Part shown: piece by piece, positions 6,079-14,410 of the stretch
Layout of the letters: each line of letters opens with the position of its first letter
How positions within the stretch are numbered: the stretch's first letter is position 1
Assembly: GCA_965652395.1 (NCBI GenBank)
Contig: CBFGUW010000019.1
Span: forward strand, 1 to 64,000
Direction: 5' to 3'
DNA length: 64,000 nucleotides
DNA from: Saccharospirillum sp965652395
Lineage (GTDB): Bacteria > Pseudomonadota > Gammaproteobacteria > Pseudomonadales > Natronospirillaceae
Translations under genes and position numbers: made by a program
Notes under the pieces: generated by a model
What the model was told of the DNA's origin: nothing
The model's database searches: none
What the model saw: only the letters and a program-made list of their open reading frames with translations

Positions 6079-7062
6079 ATGGACGTCCCACGCCCTGTCT
6101 CAACCACTTCCGACCGCTTCATCGATCGACTAACCGTTTTCATCCGTTCGCGTGGCTTAGCTTATAGAACAGAAAAGACCTACTGCCTCTGGATTAAAAG
6201 ATTCATTCGTTTCCGGGGGTATACCCACCCCGATCAAATGCGACCGGTTGATATCGAAGCCTTTCTGACGTACCTGGCAGTAGAACGATCCACCTCGATC
6301 AATACTCAACGTACCGCATTGAACGCCTTGGTGTTCCTGTTCAGGGAGTTCTTAAAACAGGATGTCGGTCAACTGACTTTCAACCAGGCAAAGAAACCCA
6401 GAAAACTGCCTACGGTACTGTCTCGTGAGGAGGCCCATCACATCATCGGCCAAATGACGGGCTTACACCGGCTTATATCTCAGCTTATGTACGGCAGCGG
6501 GCTCAGAATCATGGAAGCGGTCCGTCTCAGGGTCAAAGACGTCGACTTCACCAATGAAGGCCTTTGGGTCCAGGAAGCCAAAGGCGGTAAAGCGCGGCGG
6601 ACTCTTCTGCCCACTCGGCTGGTTCCCATGCTTAGGGAGCAGGTTGAGTTCGTCGCCAACCTACACGCGTCGGACCGTAAAACGGGCCATGGCGGTGTTT
6701 ATCTGCCAGATGCGCTCGCTCGGAAATTTCCCAATGCGCCCTATGAACTGGCTTGGCAGTATCTGTTTCCAGCCGACAAATATTCGGTAGACCCTCGTAG
6801 CGGGGTGGAGCGTCGGCACCATATTGGGGAGCAGCAAGTACAGCGAGCGGTTAAAGCTGCGACACGACGTGCCAATATCCATAAGCGAGTAACCTGCCAC
6901 ACCTTTCGCCATTCATTCGCGACAGAACTCCTGCGCCAAGGCACTGATCTACGCAATATCCAGGAAATCCTTGGGCATGCGTCCATTGAGACCACTCAAA
7001 TCTATACGCATGTGGTTGGATTGCACGAACGCGGCATGGTTAGCCCGGTGGACGTGGTTTGA
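6079..7062 (+). CDS. intI: Integron integrase IntI
   Basis: This is a tyrosine recombinase of 327 residues. It inserts and excises cassettes at attI and attC. The N-terminal SAM-like core-binding domain begins with FIDRLTVFIRSRGLAYRTEKTYCLWIKRF. The catalytic domain has Arg in GSGLRIMEAVRLRVKDVD, HTFRHSFATELL (His-x-x-Arg) and GHASIETTQIYTHV (His and the nucleophile Tyr). The extra IntI-specific insert, absent from XerC/XerD, is present as ALARKFPNAPYELAWQYLFP. The frame is open from a GTG at 6004, but ATG at 6079 is chosen because AAGGA ends eight bases before it and because earlier starts would place the LexA box inside the gene. It appears intact. Confidence 0.97.
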   Translation: MDVPRPVSTTSDRFIDRLTVFIRSRGLAYRTEKTYCLWIKRFIRFRGYTHPDQMRPVDIEAFLTYLAVERSTSINTQRTALNALVFLFREFLKQDVGQLTFNQAKKPRKLPTVLSREEAHHIIGQMTGLHRLISQLMYGSGLRIMEAVRLRVKDVDFTNEGLWVQEAKGGKARRTLLPTRLVPMLREQVEFVANLHASDRKTGHGGVYLPDALARKFPNAPYELAWQYLFPADKYSVDPRSGVERRHHIGEQQVQRAVKAATRRANIHKRVTCHTFRHSFATELLRQGTDLRNIQEILGHASIETTQIYTHVVGLHERGMVSPVDVV

Positions 7063-7229
7063 CCCTAACCAATGGGAGGGGGAAATAATGAAAAGGCACG
7101 CTACCGCACGACCGGTTATATGGTACGCCAAGGGGTGTTCTTCTTTTAATGATTGCTTATGTTTATCTTGGATGTACGTTTAGTTCAAGTTTTGTTTCGG
7201 TTTTGGTGTCGTTTGTGTCCGCCTGGCGG

Positions 7230-8054
7230 CTATTCAGTTCCAAGGGTTCCGTAGGTAATCCGGTCACGGTCGCCGTGGTCTTTTAAGGTGGTGGGGTTTT
7301 GGTAGCCCTGTGCTTTCAGAATAGCTCTCGCAGCGTCGCCCTGGGTCCAGCCGTGCTCCAAAAAAAGCTGGCCGTTCGGTTTCAGCACCCGTCTGCCCTG
7401 CTCCGCTATGGTTTTTATATCTGCCAGGCCTTGGTCTGGGGCTATGAGGGCGCTTTTGGGTTCGAATCTAACATCCCCTTCGTTTAAGTGGGGGTCTTGT
7501 TCGTCTATATAGGGCGGGTTACTCACCAGAATATCGATGCTTTGGTCGGGCAGCGGGTCGCACCAGTGGCCTTGTAGCACTTCTATTGGCAGGCCAAGTC
7601 GCTCTGAATTGAATTGGGCGAGCGCGCAGGCTTCTGGAATGCGGTCTATGGCGATTATGTGCCAATCAGGCCGTTCGCTGGCGAGTGCCAGGGCGATGGC
7701 GCCGGTGCCGGTGCCCAGGTCCACTACCTGCCTGGGGCTGTGATCGAAGCGGTCGAGTATGGCTTCCACCAGGCATTCGGTGTCGGGTCTTGGTATGAGG
7801 GTGCTGGGGTTTACGGCGATGGGCAGGCTCCAGAATTCACGTTCGCCGGTCAGGTGGGCGACGGGCTCTCCGGCCTGGCGGCGTTGTACCAGGGCGGTGA
7901 ATCGGGTCCAGTCGGGTTCGGGAATGTCTTTTTCCGGCCAGGTGAACAGCCAGGTTCGGGTTTTGCCGAGTACGTGGGCGAGCAGCACGTCGGTGTCGAG
8001 TTTGCTCAGCCCTTGGTGTCGGGCATAAATCTGGGCGGTTTTTACGGTGTGCAT
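7230..8054 (-). CDS. prmC: Release factor glutamine methyltransferase PrmC (HemK)
   Basis: The 274-residue cytosolic enzyme uses S-adenosylmethionine to methylate the Gln of the GGQ motif in release factors 1 and 2. The N-terminal helical substrate-binding domain (about residues 1-85) is followed by a Rossmann methyltransferase domain with VDLGTGTGAIALAL (SAM loop) and the NPPY catalytic motif in VSNPPYIDEQD. It lies 14 bases downstream of prfA, whose product it modifies, in a hemA-prfA-prmC operon on the minus strand, the order seen in pseudomonads. Length is normal. Between it and intI (7063-7229) I see no gene. Confidence 0.96.
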   Translation of the reverse strand: MHTVKTAQIYARHQGLSKLDTDVLLAHVLGKTRTWLFTWPEKDIPEPDWTRFTALVQRRQAGEPVAHLTGEREFWSLPIAVNPSTLIPRPDTECLVEAILDRFDHSPRQVVDLGTGTGAIALALASERPDWHIIAIDRIPEACALAQFNSERLGLPIEVLQGHWCDPLPDQSIDILVSNPPYIDEQDPHLNEGDVRFEPKSALIAPDQGLADIKTIAEQGRRVLKPNGQLFLEHGWTQGDAARAILKAQGYQNPTTLKDHGDRDRITYGTLGTE

Positions 8055-8068
8055 GGGGTGGCAGCCGG

Positions 8069-9154
8069 TTAGGGCTGCGCCATTTCCGCGAGCAGTTGGG
8101 TTTGGTGTTCCTGCACCAGCGGGTTCACCACTTGGTCCAACGCGCCCTGCATCACTTCATCCAGCTTGTATAGGGTGAGGTTGATGCGGTGGTCAGTCAC
8201 CCGGCCCTGGGGAAAGTTGTAGGTGCGTATGCGTTCGCTACGGTCGCCGCTGCCCACCAGGCTTTTGCGGGTGCTGGCTTGTTCCTGGGCGGCGGCACTG
8301 GTTTGGGCGTCTTTCAGTTTGGCGGCCAGCAGGCTCATGGCGCGGGCTTTGTTTTTGTGTTGGGAGCGTTCGTCCTGGCACTCCACAACGATGCCGGTGG
8401 GCAGGTGGGTAAGCCGCACGGCGGAATCGGTTCGGTTAACGTGCTGGCCACCGGCACCAGAGGCGCGATAGGTATCGACGCGCAGGTCGTTTTTGTCGAT
8501 CTCGATTTCTTCCAGTTCGTCCGCTTCGGGCATCACGGCCACGGTGCAGGCCGAGGTATGAATGCGGCCCTGGCTTTCGGTTTCAGGCACGCGTTGCACG
8601 CGGTGCGCGCCGGATTCGAACTTAAGGTGGGAATACACCCGGTCGCCGGAAACCCGGGTGATGATCTCTTTATAGCCGCCGTGTTCGCCATCACTGGCGG
8701 ATATCACTTCGATGCGCCAGCCCATTTTCTCGGCGTAGCGGCCATACATGCGGTAGAGGTCTCCGGCGAATATGGCGGCTTCGTCGCCGCCGGTTCCGGC
8801 ACGAATTTCCAGGAAGACGTTTCGGCCGTCGTTGGGGTCTTTGGGCAGCAATAGAATTTGCAGTTCCTGGTCGAGCAGTTCGAGTTTGGCTTCGCCTTCG
8901 TGCACCTCTTCTCGGCCGAGTTCACGCATCTCGGGGTCGCTGTCGTCCATCATCTGGCGGGCGGCTTCGATGTTGCCTTCGCACTTTTGGTAGGCTTCGA
9001 AGCAGGCCACTACGTCTTCCAGCTCGGCGTATTCCTGAGAATACTGACGAAACCGGCTTTGGTCGCCGATCACATCCGGCTGGGCCAACAATAGGGCCAG
9101 TTCTTCGTAACGTTCGGCCAGTTCAGCCAGTTTGTTGCGAATGGTGTCTTTCAT
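8069..9154 (-). CDS. prfA: Peptide chain release factor 1
   Basis: RF1 recognises UAA and UAG in the ribosome A site and triggers peptide release. Of 361 residues, the GGQ loop is in GAGGQHVNRTDSAVR; the codon-recognition PxT motif is PET in RVPETESQGRIHTSACTVAV; the conserved SERIRTYNFPQGRVTDHRINLTL follows. The frame is open to 9223, but ATG at 9154 gives the usual N-terminus MKDTIRNKLAELAERYEEL and the normal length; the longer form would overlap hemA. The gap from hemA is seven bases, so the genes are probably cotranscribed and coupled. Confidence 0.97.
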   Translation of the reverse strand: MKDTIRNKLAELAERYEELALLLAQPDVIGDQSRFRQYSQEYAELEDVVACFEAYQKCEGNIEAARQMMDDSDPEMRELGREEVHEGEAKLELLDQELQILLLPKDPNDGRNVFLEIRAGTGGDEAAIFAGDLYRMYGRYAEKMGWRIEVISASDGEHGGYKEIITRVSGDRVYSHLKFESGAHRVQRVPETESQGRIHTSACTVAVMPEADELEEIEIDKNDLRVDTYRASGAGGQHVNRTDSAVRLTHLPTGIVVECQDERSQHKNKARAMSLLAAKLKDAQTSAAAQEQASTRKSLVGSGDRSERIRTYNFPQGRVTDHRINLTLYKLDEVMQGALDQVVNPLVQEHQTQLLAEMAQP

Positions 9155-9161
9155 ATATGGG

Positions 9162-10424
9162 TCAGGAATCTTCCAGGTCAAAGAGTCGGGAGGCCCAGTT
9201 CGAGGCCTCGGCTTCGCCTTCACCGTGGGCTTTGCGCAAGGCGACGGTGGGGGCGTGGAGTAATTTGTTGGTGAGCCCTCGGGCGAGTTGCTCCAGCACT
9301 TCGTCCGGGTTGCCGCCCTGTGTGAGGGCGCGGCGGGCTTTTTCGAGTTCGGCGTTTTTCAGCGCTTCGCCCTTGGCCCGCAGTTGGCGAATCATGTCGG
9401 CGGCCTGGCGCTCCTTCACCGAAAGGGTGAAGGCGTCGGCGGAGCGGGCGATGATGTCGCGCGCTTCCTCGGCGGCTTTCTGTCGGCTGCGAACGTTGGC
9501 TTCGATAACGGTTTTCAGGTCGTCCACGGTGTAGAGGTACACATCCGAAAGGTCACCGACTTCGGCTTCTATATCGCGTGGTACGGCGATATCGACCATG
9601 AAAATGGGCTTGTGGCGTCGTTTCTTCAGGGCTCGTTCCACCACGCCCTTGCCGATAATGGGCAGTTGGCTGGCGGTCGAGGTGATCACGATATCCGCGC
9701 CCGGCAGTTCCTCGGGGATGTCGGAAAGCAATATGGCTTTGGCGCCGAATTCGGCGGCGAGTTCCTGAGCCCGGGTCAGGGTGCGGTTGGCGACGACGAT
9801 GTCTTTCACGCCTTTGTCCATTAAATGTCGGGCGACCAGGTCGATGGTTTCTCCGGCGCCCACGAGCAGTGCCCGGCATTTTTCCAACCGGTCGAATATG
9901 CGGGTGCTGAGGTTGACCGCGGCGAAGGCAACGCTGACGGCGTTTTCGCCAATGGCGGTTCGGGTGCGTACTTCCTTGGCGACGCGGAAGCTGTGCTGAA
10001 ACAGGTGATGCAGCTGGGCGCCGACGGAGTCGTATTCCCGGGCGACGGCAAAGGCGGATTTCAATTGGCCGAGAATCTGGGGTTCACCGAGCACCATGGA
10101 GTCCAGCCCGGCGGCGACGCGGCCGAGGTGTTCCACGGCGGTTTTGTCGGTATGCACATATAAAGCGCTGCGTAACTGGGCTTCGTCGAGCCGGTGGTGC
10201 TCCGCCAGCCAATGAATCAGCGCCTCGGCGCCTTGTTGGGCTTCCTGGGCGGAACAATAGATTTCGCTGCGGTTACAGGTGGAGAGGATGACCGTTTCTT
10301 CGATGCCGGGGATCGACATCACCGACGCCAGGGACTCGGGCATCGTCTCTGGGGCAAAACTGACTTTTTCCCGAATCTCGACCGTGGCGGTGTTGTGATT
10401 GATACCGATGGCCAACAATGACAT
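9162..10424 (-). CDS. hemA: Glutamyl-tRNA reductase
   Basis: It catalyses the first committed step of C5-pathway tetrapyrrole synthesis, reducing glutamyl-tRNA to glutamate-1-semialdehyde with NADPH. The 420-residue protein begins MSLLAIGINHNTATVEIREK; the catalytic Cys is in ILSTCNRSEIYC; the NADPH-binding region has ALLVGAGETIDLVARHL and VANRTLTRAQELA; the C-terminal dimerisation domain is present. It heads the hemA-prfA-prmC operon and is divergent to the TPR lipoprotein-lolB pair, the arrangement common in gammaproteobacteria. Its haem-dependent control in other species is post-translational, through the N-terminus; nothing regulatory is visible here. Confidence 0.97.
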   Translation of the reverse strand: MSLLAIGINHNTATVEIREKVSFAPETMPESLASVMSIPGIEETVILSTCNRSEIYCSAQEAQQGAEALIHWLAEHHRLDEAQLRSALYVHTDKTAVEHLGRVAAGLDSMVLGEPQILGQLKSAFAVAREYDSVGAQLHHLFQHSFRVAKEVRTRTAIGENAVSVAFAAVNLSTRIFDRLEKCRALLVGAGETIDLVARHLMDKGVKDIVVANRTLTRAQELAAEFGAKAILLSDIPEELPGADIVITSTASQLPIIGKGVVERALKKRRHKPIFMVDIAVPRDIEAEVGDLSDVYLYTVDDLKTVIEANVRSRQKAAEEARDIIARSADAFTLSVKERQAADMIRQLRAKGEALKNAELEKARRALTQGGNPDEVLEQLARGLTNKLLHAPTVALRKAHGEGEAEASNWASRLFDLEDS

Positions 10425-10775
10425 CTGCGGCGGGGCCTGTTCTCTGCATCCAAGGGCGCGTAGTCTACCGATTTTCGGGGCTCTAGGCGACTGTCGGCTG
10501 ATTCACCGGCCGGTTATCTTTACATGGCTTTACGCATCCGCCCACGGGCTCAATACCCGGGCGAAAAGCCGCACTTTGCCTATACTGCAGCCTTAAGGGG
10601 CATCCCACCGGGTGAATCACGCAGGCCGTGGCTTCCGCCTCGTGGAGGGACACTCGCCCAGCCATCTGGCACACTAACCGGTACTTTCGGGCCTGTTCCG
10701 GGTCGTGATAATGACCGCACAGGCCCGCTGCCGCGTAAGTTAGGGATGCCAACAATCCGGATGAAGCCAAACCCT
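10425..10775. other. Divergent intergenic region, hemA / TPR lipoprotein
   Basis: These 351 bp must hold the promoters of both divergent operons. A frame remains open on the plus strand through most of it, continuous with the TPR gene, but its translation is Pro/Arg/Gly-rich and unlike a protein. I see no repeat, RNA gene or clear operator. Confidence 0.5.
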
Positions 10776-12518
10776 ATGACGACACCGTTCCGAATGATGA
10801 AAACGACCTTGTCCACTCTGGTGGTGAGCATCAGCCTTGCCGGCTGCAGTGCGGCACCGCCTGCGCCCGTTGAAGACCAGGCTACGCCGGAGCCGGGCCA
10901 GGTAACCGGTCAGGTGGATACCGCACCCACCATTGTTAAAGAGCCGCTGACCGGTCAAACCCTCTACCAACTGCTGTTGGCGGAAATCGCCACCAACCGT
11001 CGGGAGTTTGGTACGGCGGCGGAACTGTACAGCCGCTTGGATCAGAATGAAGAGGACATCGAAATTGCCCAGCGCGCTTCGGCCCTGAACCAGGTGGTTG
11101 GCAATTACGAGCGGATGCAGCGCCATGCGGAACACTGGACCACCCTGACTCCGAACACCGCCGAGGCCTGGCAGGCACTGAGCATCGCCAGTCTGGCCCA
11201 GGGTAATTTTGGCCAGGCCGAAACGGCGCTGAATCGCTGGTTGGTGCTCAACCCCAATGCCGATGTCGAAGCCGCCTTGATCGGCACCGAAAACCTGAGC
11301 GATGCCCAGCGCAATGAAATGCTGGCTGTGCTCGACCGCGTCGCGGCGGAACATCCTGAAAACAGCGATCTTCCTTTTGCCAGCGCTCAATTGCTGGCCG
11401 TTCAAGGTCGGCTGGACGAAGCCTTGGTTAAAATCCGTCAGGCACGGTCACTGAACGACAGTCCGCGCCGGGGCATGCTGGAATATCGCATCCTGCTGCA
11501 ACAGGAAAACATCGGCGAAGCGGGTGACGTTCTGGCCAACCTGGCGGAGCGTTACCCCCAGAACAGCCAGATCGCCACGGCTTATGCGAGTTTCGCCTAC
11601 GCCGAGGGCGGGCAGGATACCACCGCCGTGCTGGAGTCTCTGTTCAATCGCTTCCCGAACGAGCCGGTCATTGTGGGTGCCTTCGCGCGCGAATCCTTCG
11701 ACAACGGGGATTTCGACACCGCCGAGGCCTTGTTCAATCGGCTTACGAACACCGAATTCGCCGACGAAGCGCATTATTTTCTGGGTCGCATCAATAGGGA
11801 AAACGCCCGCGACGATCTCGCCGAAGCTCAGTTCCTGAAAGTGAAAGAGCCGCCTTATCTCATTTCCGCGCTGGCGGAATTGAGCGAACTCTGGCTTGAA
11901 AACCAAATGGACAGGCTGATTGCCGAGCTGGAGCAGGCGCGGGGCACCTTCCCCGAAAGAGCTCCGACCTTCTGGCGCATTCAGGCGGATGCGTACCGGG
12001 TAAGGGGCGAACCGCAGAAAGCGTTCGATGCGTTGGAGCAGGGCTTGAGCAACGCCCCCAACGACACAGCACTGCTGTACGATCAGGCACTGATCGCGGT
12101 GAACCTGGAACGTTACGAGGTGATGGAGTCCAACCTGAATCGAGTGCTTGAGATAGACCCGAACGATGCCTCGGCACTCAATGCGCTGGGTTACACCTGG
12201 GCCGACCGCAATCAGAACCTGGAGCAGGCGCAGGACTATATAGACCGGGCGCTGGAACTCAGGCCGGATGATCCGGCCATCATGGACTCCAAAGGATGGG
12301 TGGAATACCGCCTCGGCAACCTGCAAACCGCGGAAGACTGGCTGCGCAGGGCGCTTGAAGCCTTCGATAACGACGAAGTGGCGGCTCATCTCGCCGAAGT
12401 ACTCTGGCAACAGGGCGAGCAGGAGGAGGCCCGCGACCTGTTGCGTCATGCTCTGGAACTCAACCCGAAAAGCCCGGTTGCCAATGAAGTGATCGACCGG
12501 CTGGGGGTCAGCCTGTGA
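10776..12518 (+). CDS. TPR-repeat lipoprotein (hemA-lolB region family)
   Basis: This predicted lipoprotein of about 580 residues begins with a signal ending in the lipobox LAGC, so it should be lipidated and exported. The rest is a long array of tetratricopeptide repeats, clearest toward the C-terminus (DASALNALGYTWADRNQNLEQAQDYIDRALEL, then PAIMDSKGWVEYRLGNLQTAEDWLRRAL). Homologues occupy the same place before lolB in Pseudomonas; their function is not established. Several ATGs (10746, 10761, 10776, 10794, 10797) could start it; 10776 gives a 23-residue signal peptide, but none has a convincing ribosome site. The stop overlaps the lolB start, so the two are coupled. Confidence 0.85.
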   Translation: MTTPFRMMKTTLSTLVVSISLAGCSAAPPAPVEDQATPEPGQVTGQVDTAPTIVKEPLTGQTLYQLLLAEIATNRREFGTAAELYSRLDQNEEDIEIAQRASALNQVVGNYERMQRHAEHWTTLTPNTAEAWQALSIASLAQGNFGQAETALNRWLVLNPNADVEAALIGTENLSDAQRNEMLAVLDRVAAEHPENSDLPFASAQLLAVQGRLDEALVKIRQARSLNDSPRRGMLEYRILLQQENIGEAGDVLANLAERYPQNSQIATAYASFAYAEGGQDTTAVLESLFNRFPNEPVIVGAFARESFDNGDFDTAEALFNRLTNTEFADEAHYFLGRINRENARDDLAEAQFLKVKEPPYLISALAELSELWLENQMDRLIAELEQARGTFPERAPTFWRIQADAYRVRGEPQKAFDALEQGLSNAPNDTALLYDQALIAVNLERYEVMESNLNRVLEIDPNDASALNALGYTWADRNQNLEQAQDYIDRALELRPDDPAIMDSKGWVEYRLGNLQTAEDWLRRALEAFDNDEVAAHLAEVLWQQGEQEEARDLLRHALELNPKSPVANEVIDRLGVSL

Positions 12519-13078
12519 TGCGTCGGGTTTTACTGCTTGCGTTGATGGCACCGCTTCTGTTGAGCGGCTGCGTCACTACCGGCCCGCAGCCGGACGGAAG
12601 CGAGCTGACGGAAAATTGGGCTTTTACCGGGAAAATGGCCGTTCGAAACGCCACCGAAGCCAGCAGTTTCAATGTCGACTGGCAGCAGATGGCCCAGGCA
12701 TTCGAGATAGAACTCAGCGGGCCGCTGGGTCAGGGTGCGGCGAAGATCGAAGGCGAACCCGGTTATGTCACCCTGCAACGCGGGGGGGATTTCTGGCAGG
12801 CGGGCTCTTTAAGCGAGCTGGGGAATCAGGTCGCGGATCTGAATTTACCGCTGGACCATCTGCAGTATTGGGTGCGGGCCAAGCCCTATCCAGGTAGCCG
12901 GGCGGAACTGAAGCGGGCCGAAAGCGGCCAGGTCGAGAGTATTCGGCAGTCCGGCTGGGTGGTGACCTATCCAGCCTATTACGGGGAAGGCGCCACCGCC
13001 CTGCCCCGCCGCATCGATTTCGAGCGGAATGACAGCAGCGGCCGGTTGGTGATCCGCAATTGGATGAGTGAGACCTAA
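12518..13078 (+). CDS. lolB: Outer-membrane lipoprotein receptor LolB
   Basis: LolB takes lipoproteins from the periplasmic carrier LolA and inserts them into the outer membrane. The 186-residue product has a signal peptide MRRVLLLALMAPLLLSGC with lipobox LSGC, and then the conserved ENWAFTGKMAVRN segment and a beta-rich half-barrel (FNVDWQQ, FEIELSGPLGQGAAKIEG). The ATG lies in TGATG at 12516-12520, overlapping the stop of the TPR gene, which implies coupling. In most relatives ispE follows; here the operon stops and a repeat follows, so synteny is broken. Confidence 0.93.
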   Translation: MRRVLLLALMAPLLLSGCVTTGPQPDGSELTENWAFTGKMAVRNATEASSFNVDWQQMAQAFEIELSGPLGQGAAKIEGEPGYVTLQRGGDFWQAGSLSELGNQVADLNLPLDHLQYWVRAKPYPGSRAELKRAESGQVESIRQSGWVVTYPAYYGEGATALPRRIDFERNDSSGRLVIRNWMSET

Positions 13079-13090
13079 TCACTGCACCCT

Positions 13091-13194
13091 GTAGGAGCTC
13101 ACTCCGTGAGCGATGTTTTTTGGCGGTGGCGATTTAGCTGCCGATAGCCCCTTTGGTCGCGCAGAGGACCCGGACGCGGACCATGCGCTCCTAC
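13091..13194. repeat. GTAGGAGC-type inverted repeat (REP-like)
   Basis: GTAGGAGC at 13091-13098 faces its reverse complement GCTCCTAC at 13187-13194, with the small palindrome ctcactccgtgag (13099-13111) just inside. It lies between the convergent lolB and acyltransferase genes. Related fragments occur at 16395-16404, 21494-21502 and 27242-27277, so this is a dispersed family like the REP sequences of Pseudomonas. Confidence 0.65.
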
Positions 13195-13210
13195 TGGTCA
13201 AGGTTTGGTT

Positions 13211-14356
13211 TTAGGGGGTGTGTTCAAACGTTGAGGTGAAGGGAGCTTCTCCGTGCTTCATGCACAGGGCATTGGCGTATTGGCGCAGCAGGTAGGGTTT
13301 CAGTTCATCCCGGGCTGAGGCGATGCGTTGGGCCAATTGCTCCACATTCTTGTTCGCGGGGGCTATGGGTTCACCCTTGAGCTGGGCGTAGGCCCATTCG
13401 TTGGTGTCGAACACGCGGTAATGCCGGTGCACCTGGGCATCGATGGCGGCGGCCACGTCGGAGTCCTTTTCGAAATCCCCCTGCAATACATCCCCATAGG
13501 CCAGATGCACCCGGCCTTTCCAGCCTGTCATGCCCCGGGCGATGGACTGCACATCTTCATGGGCGCGCTTTTTATAGCCCCCTTTGTGTTCCTGGGCGTA
13601 GAGTTCGCGCGCCTTGGATAAATCCAATGGGTCCACTTCGTAGCTGATTGTCACCGGCACGATGCGCAGTTCGTTGATGTAACTCGCGAAATCCCGGTCT
13701 TTCGGTTTGCTCAGGCTGAACATGCCGATCACGGCGGGGTTGGTCTTGTCGTAGCCGTCTTTGGCCCGCCCCTCGCGCTGCGCAATCCAGACGTTGGCGT
13801 TGTCTTCGGTGATGCAGTGATGGATGTAACGGGAGAGTTTCTGCGCGGCCTTGAGCTTTTCCTTCATGCCTTTGACAGAGCGTTTCACGATAAAGCTCTT
13901 GTTCAGGCGCATCAGGTCGGACACAAAAGGCTTGCTCAGCAGGTTGTCGCCGATGGCAATGCGTACCGTTTGAAAACCGGCATGATAGAGCGACCAGTTC
14001 ACCATGGCCGGGTCCATCACGATGTCGCGATGGTTGGAAACAAATAAATAAGCGGTGTTCGGGTCGAGCTTGTCCAGACCGGAAACAGTCAGCTCTTCGA
14101 CGCTCTTATCGAGAATCCGCTTCAGGTAGCCACGCAGCCGGGGCTGGAAGCCATCGACTGTGCGAATACCGCGAAACTGCCACCCCAGTGCGGCCCGTAT
14201 CACCGGGTGAAGCAGCCAGGGGGCTTTTCGGTTCAGCCCTGGCGCTACCCAGGCGCCCAAGGAGCGGTGCATATCGGTGTCGGACAGCACTCGCTTCAAT
14301 ACGGCGGGAACTTCAGCGTCGTTGTAGGGGCGGATATCGTCGAATTCTGTGGTCAT
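13211..14356 (-). CDS. PlsC-like glycerolipid acyltransferase
   Basis: The 381-residue protein has the acyltransferase motif NHRDIVMD (HxxxxD, about residues 108-115) and the downstream FIVKR and AQREGRAKDG segments, the latter corresponding to the glycerophosphate-binding block. It should transfer an acyl chain to a glycerol phosphate or related acceptor at the inner membrane, but the substrate is unknown. It is larger than PlsC itself (about 245 residues) and has no clear transmembrane segment, so it belongs with the bigger, less studied acyltransferases. It stands alone on the minus strand, convergent with lolB, with an S66 peptidase gene upstream. Confidence 0.8.
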   Translation of the reverse strand: MTTEFDDIRPYNDAEVPAVLKRVLSDTDMHRSLGAWVAPGLNRKAPWLLHPVIRAALGWQFRGIRTVDGFQPRLRGYLKRILDKSVEELTVSGLDKLDPNTAYLFVSNHRDIVMDPAMVNWSLYHAGFQTVRIAIGDNLLSKPFVSDLMRLNKSFIVKRSVKGMKEKLKAAQKLSRYIHHCITEDNANVWIAQREGRAKDGYDKTNPAVIGMFSLSKPKDRDFASYINELRIVPVTISYEVDPLDLSKARELYAQEHKGGYKKRAHEDVQSIARGMTGWKGRVHLAYGDVLQGDFEKDSDVAAAIDAQVHRHYRVFDTNEWAYAQLKGEPIAPANKNVEQLAQRIASARDELKPYLLRQYANALCMKHGEAPFTSTFEHTP

Positions 14357-14410
14357 ACGGGTCTGGCTGTATTTGGGAGCGCGCTACTCTACCCGATCTG
14401 AAACGGAAAA

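Larger units (their letters stand above)
1..7062. mobile_element. Chromosomal integron: intI, attI and a nine-cassette array cut by the window edge
   Basis: The integrase gene is on the plus strand at the right end and the cassettes run away from it on the minus strand, the standard divergent integron layout. Nine attC-like sites are visible, each bounded by a taac core on one side and a gtt core on the other, with inner arms that can pair. They alternate with single short genes read from the attI side. The cassettes have no common function and unlike base composition. The array continues beyond position 1. No antibiotic resistance gene is seen, which fits a sedentary chromosomal integron rather than a clinical mobile one. 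Confidence 0.93.

Noticed and set aside
7063..7229. A small gene after intI starting near 7088 (ATGAAAAGGCACG)
   Set aside because: A good GGAGGGGG lies upstream, but the frame is only about 30 codons with no recognisable features and no conservation evidence.
10524..10775. An N-terminal extension of the TPR lipoprotein by up to 84 residues
   Set aside because: The added residues are Pro/Arg/Gly-rich and would put the signal peptide and lipobox in the middle of the protein.
11448..12551. A 367-codon minus-strand frame opposite the TPR lipoprotein gene
   Set aside because: Antisense shadow of a TPR gene with regular codon use; no recognisable protein.
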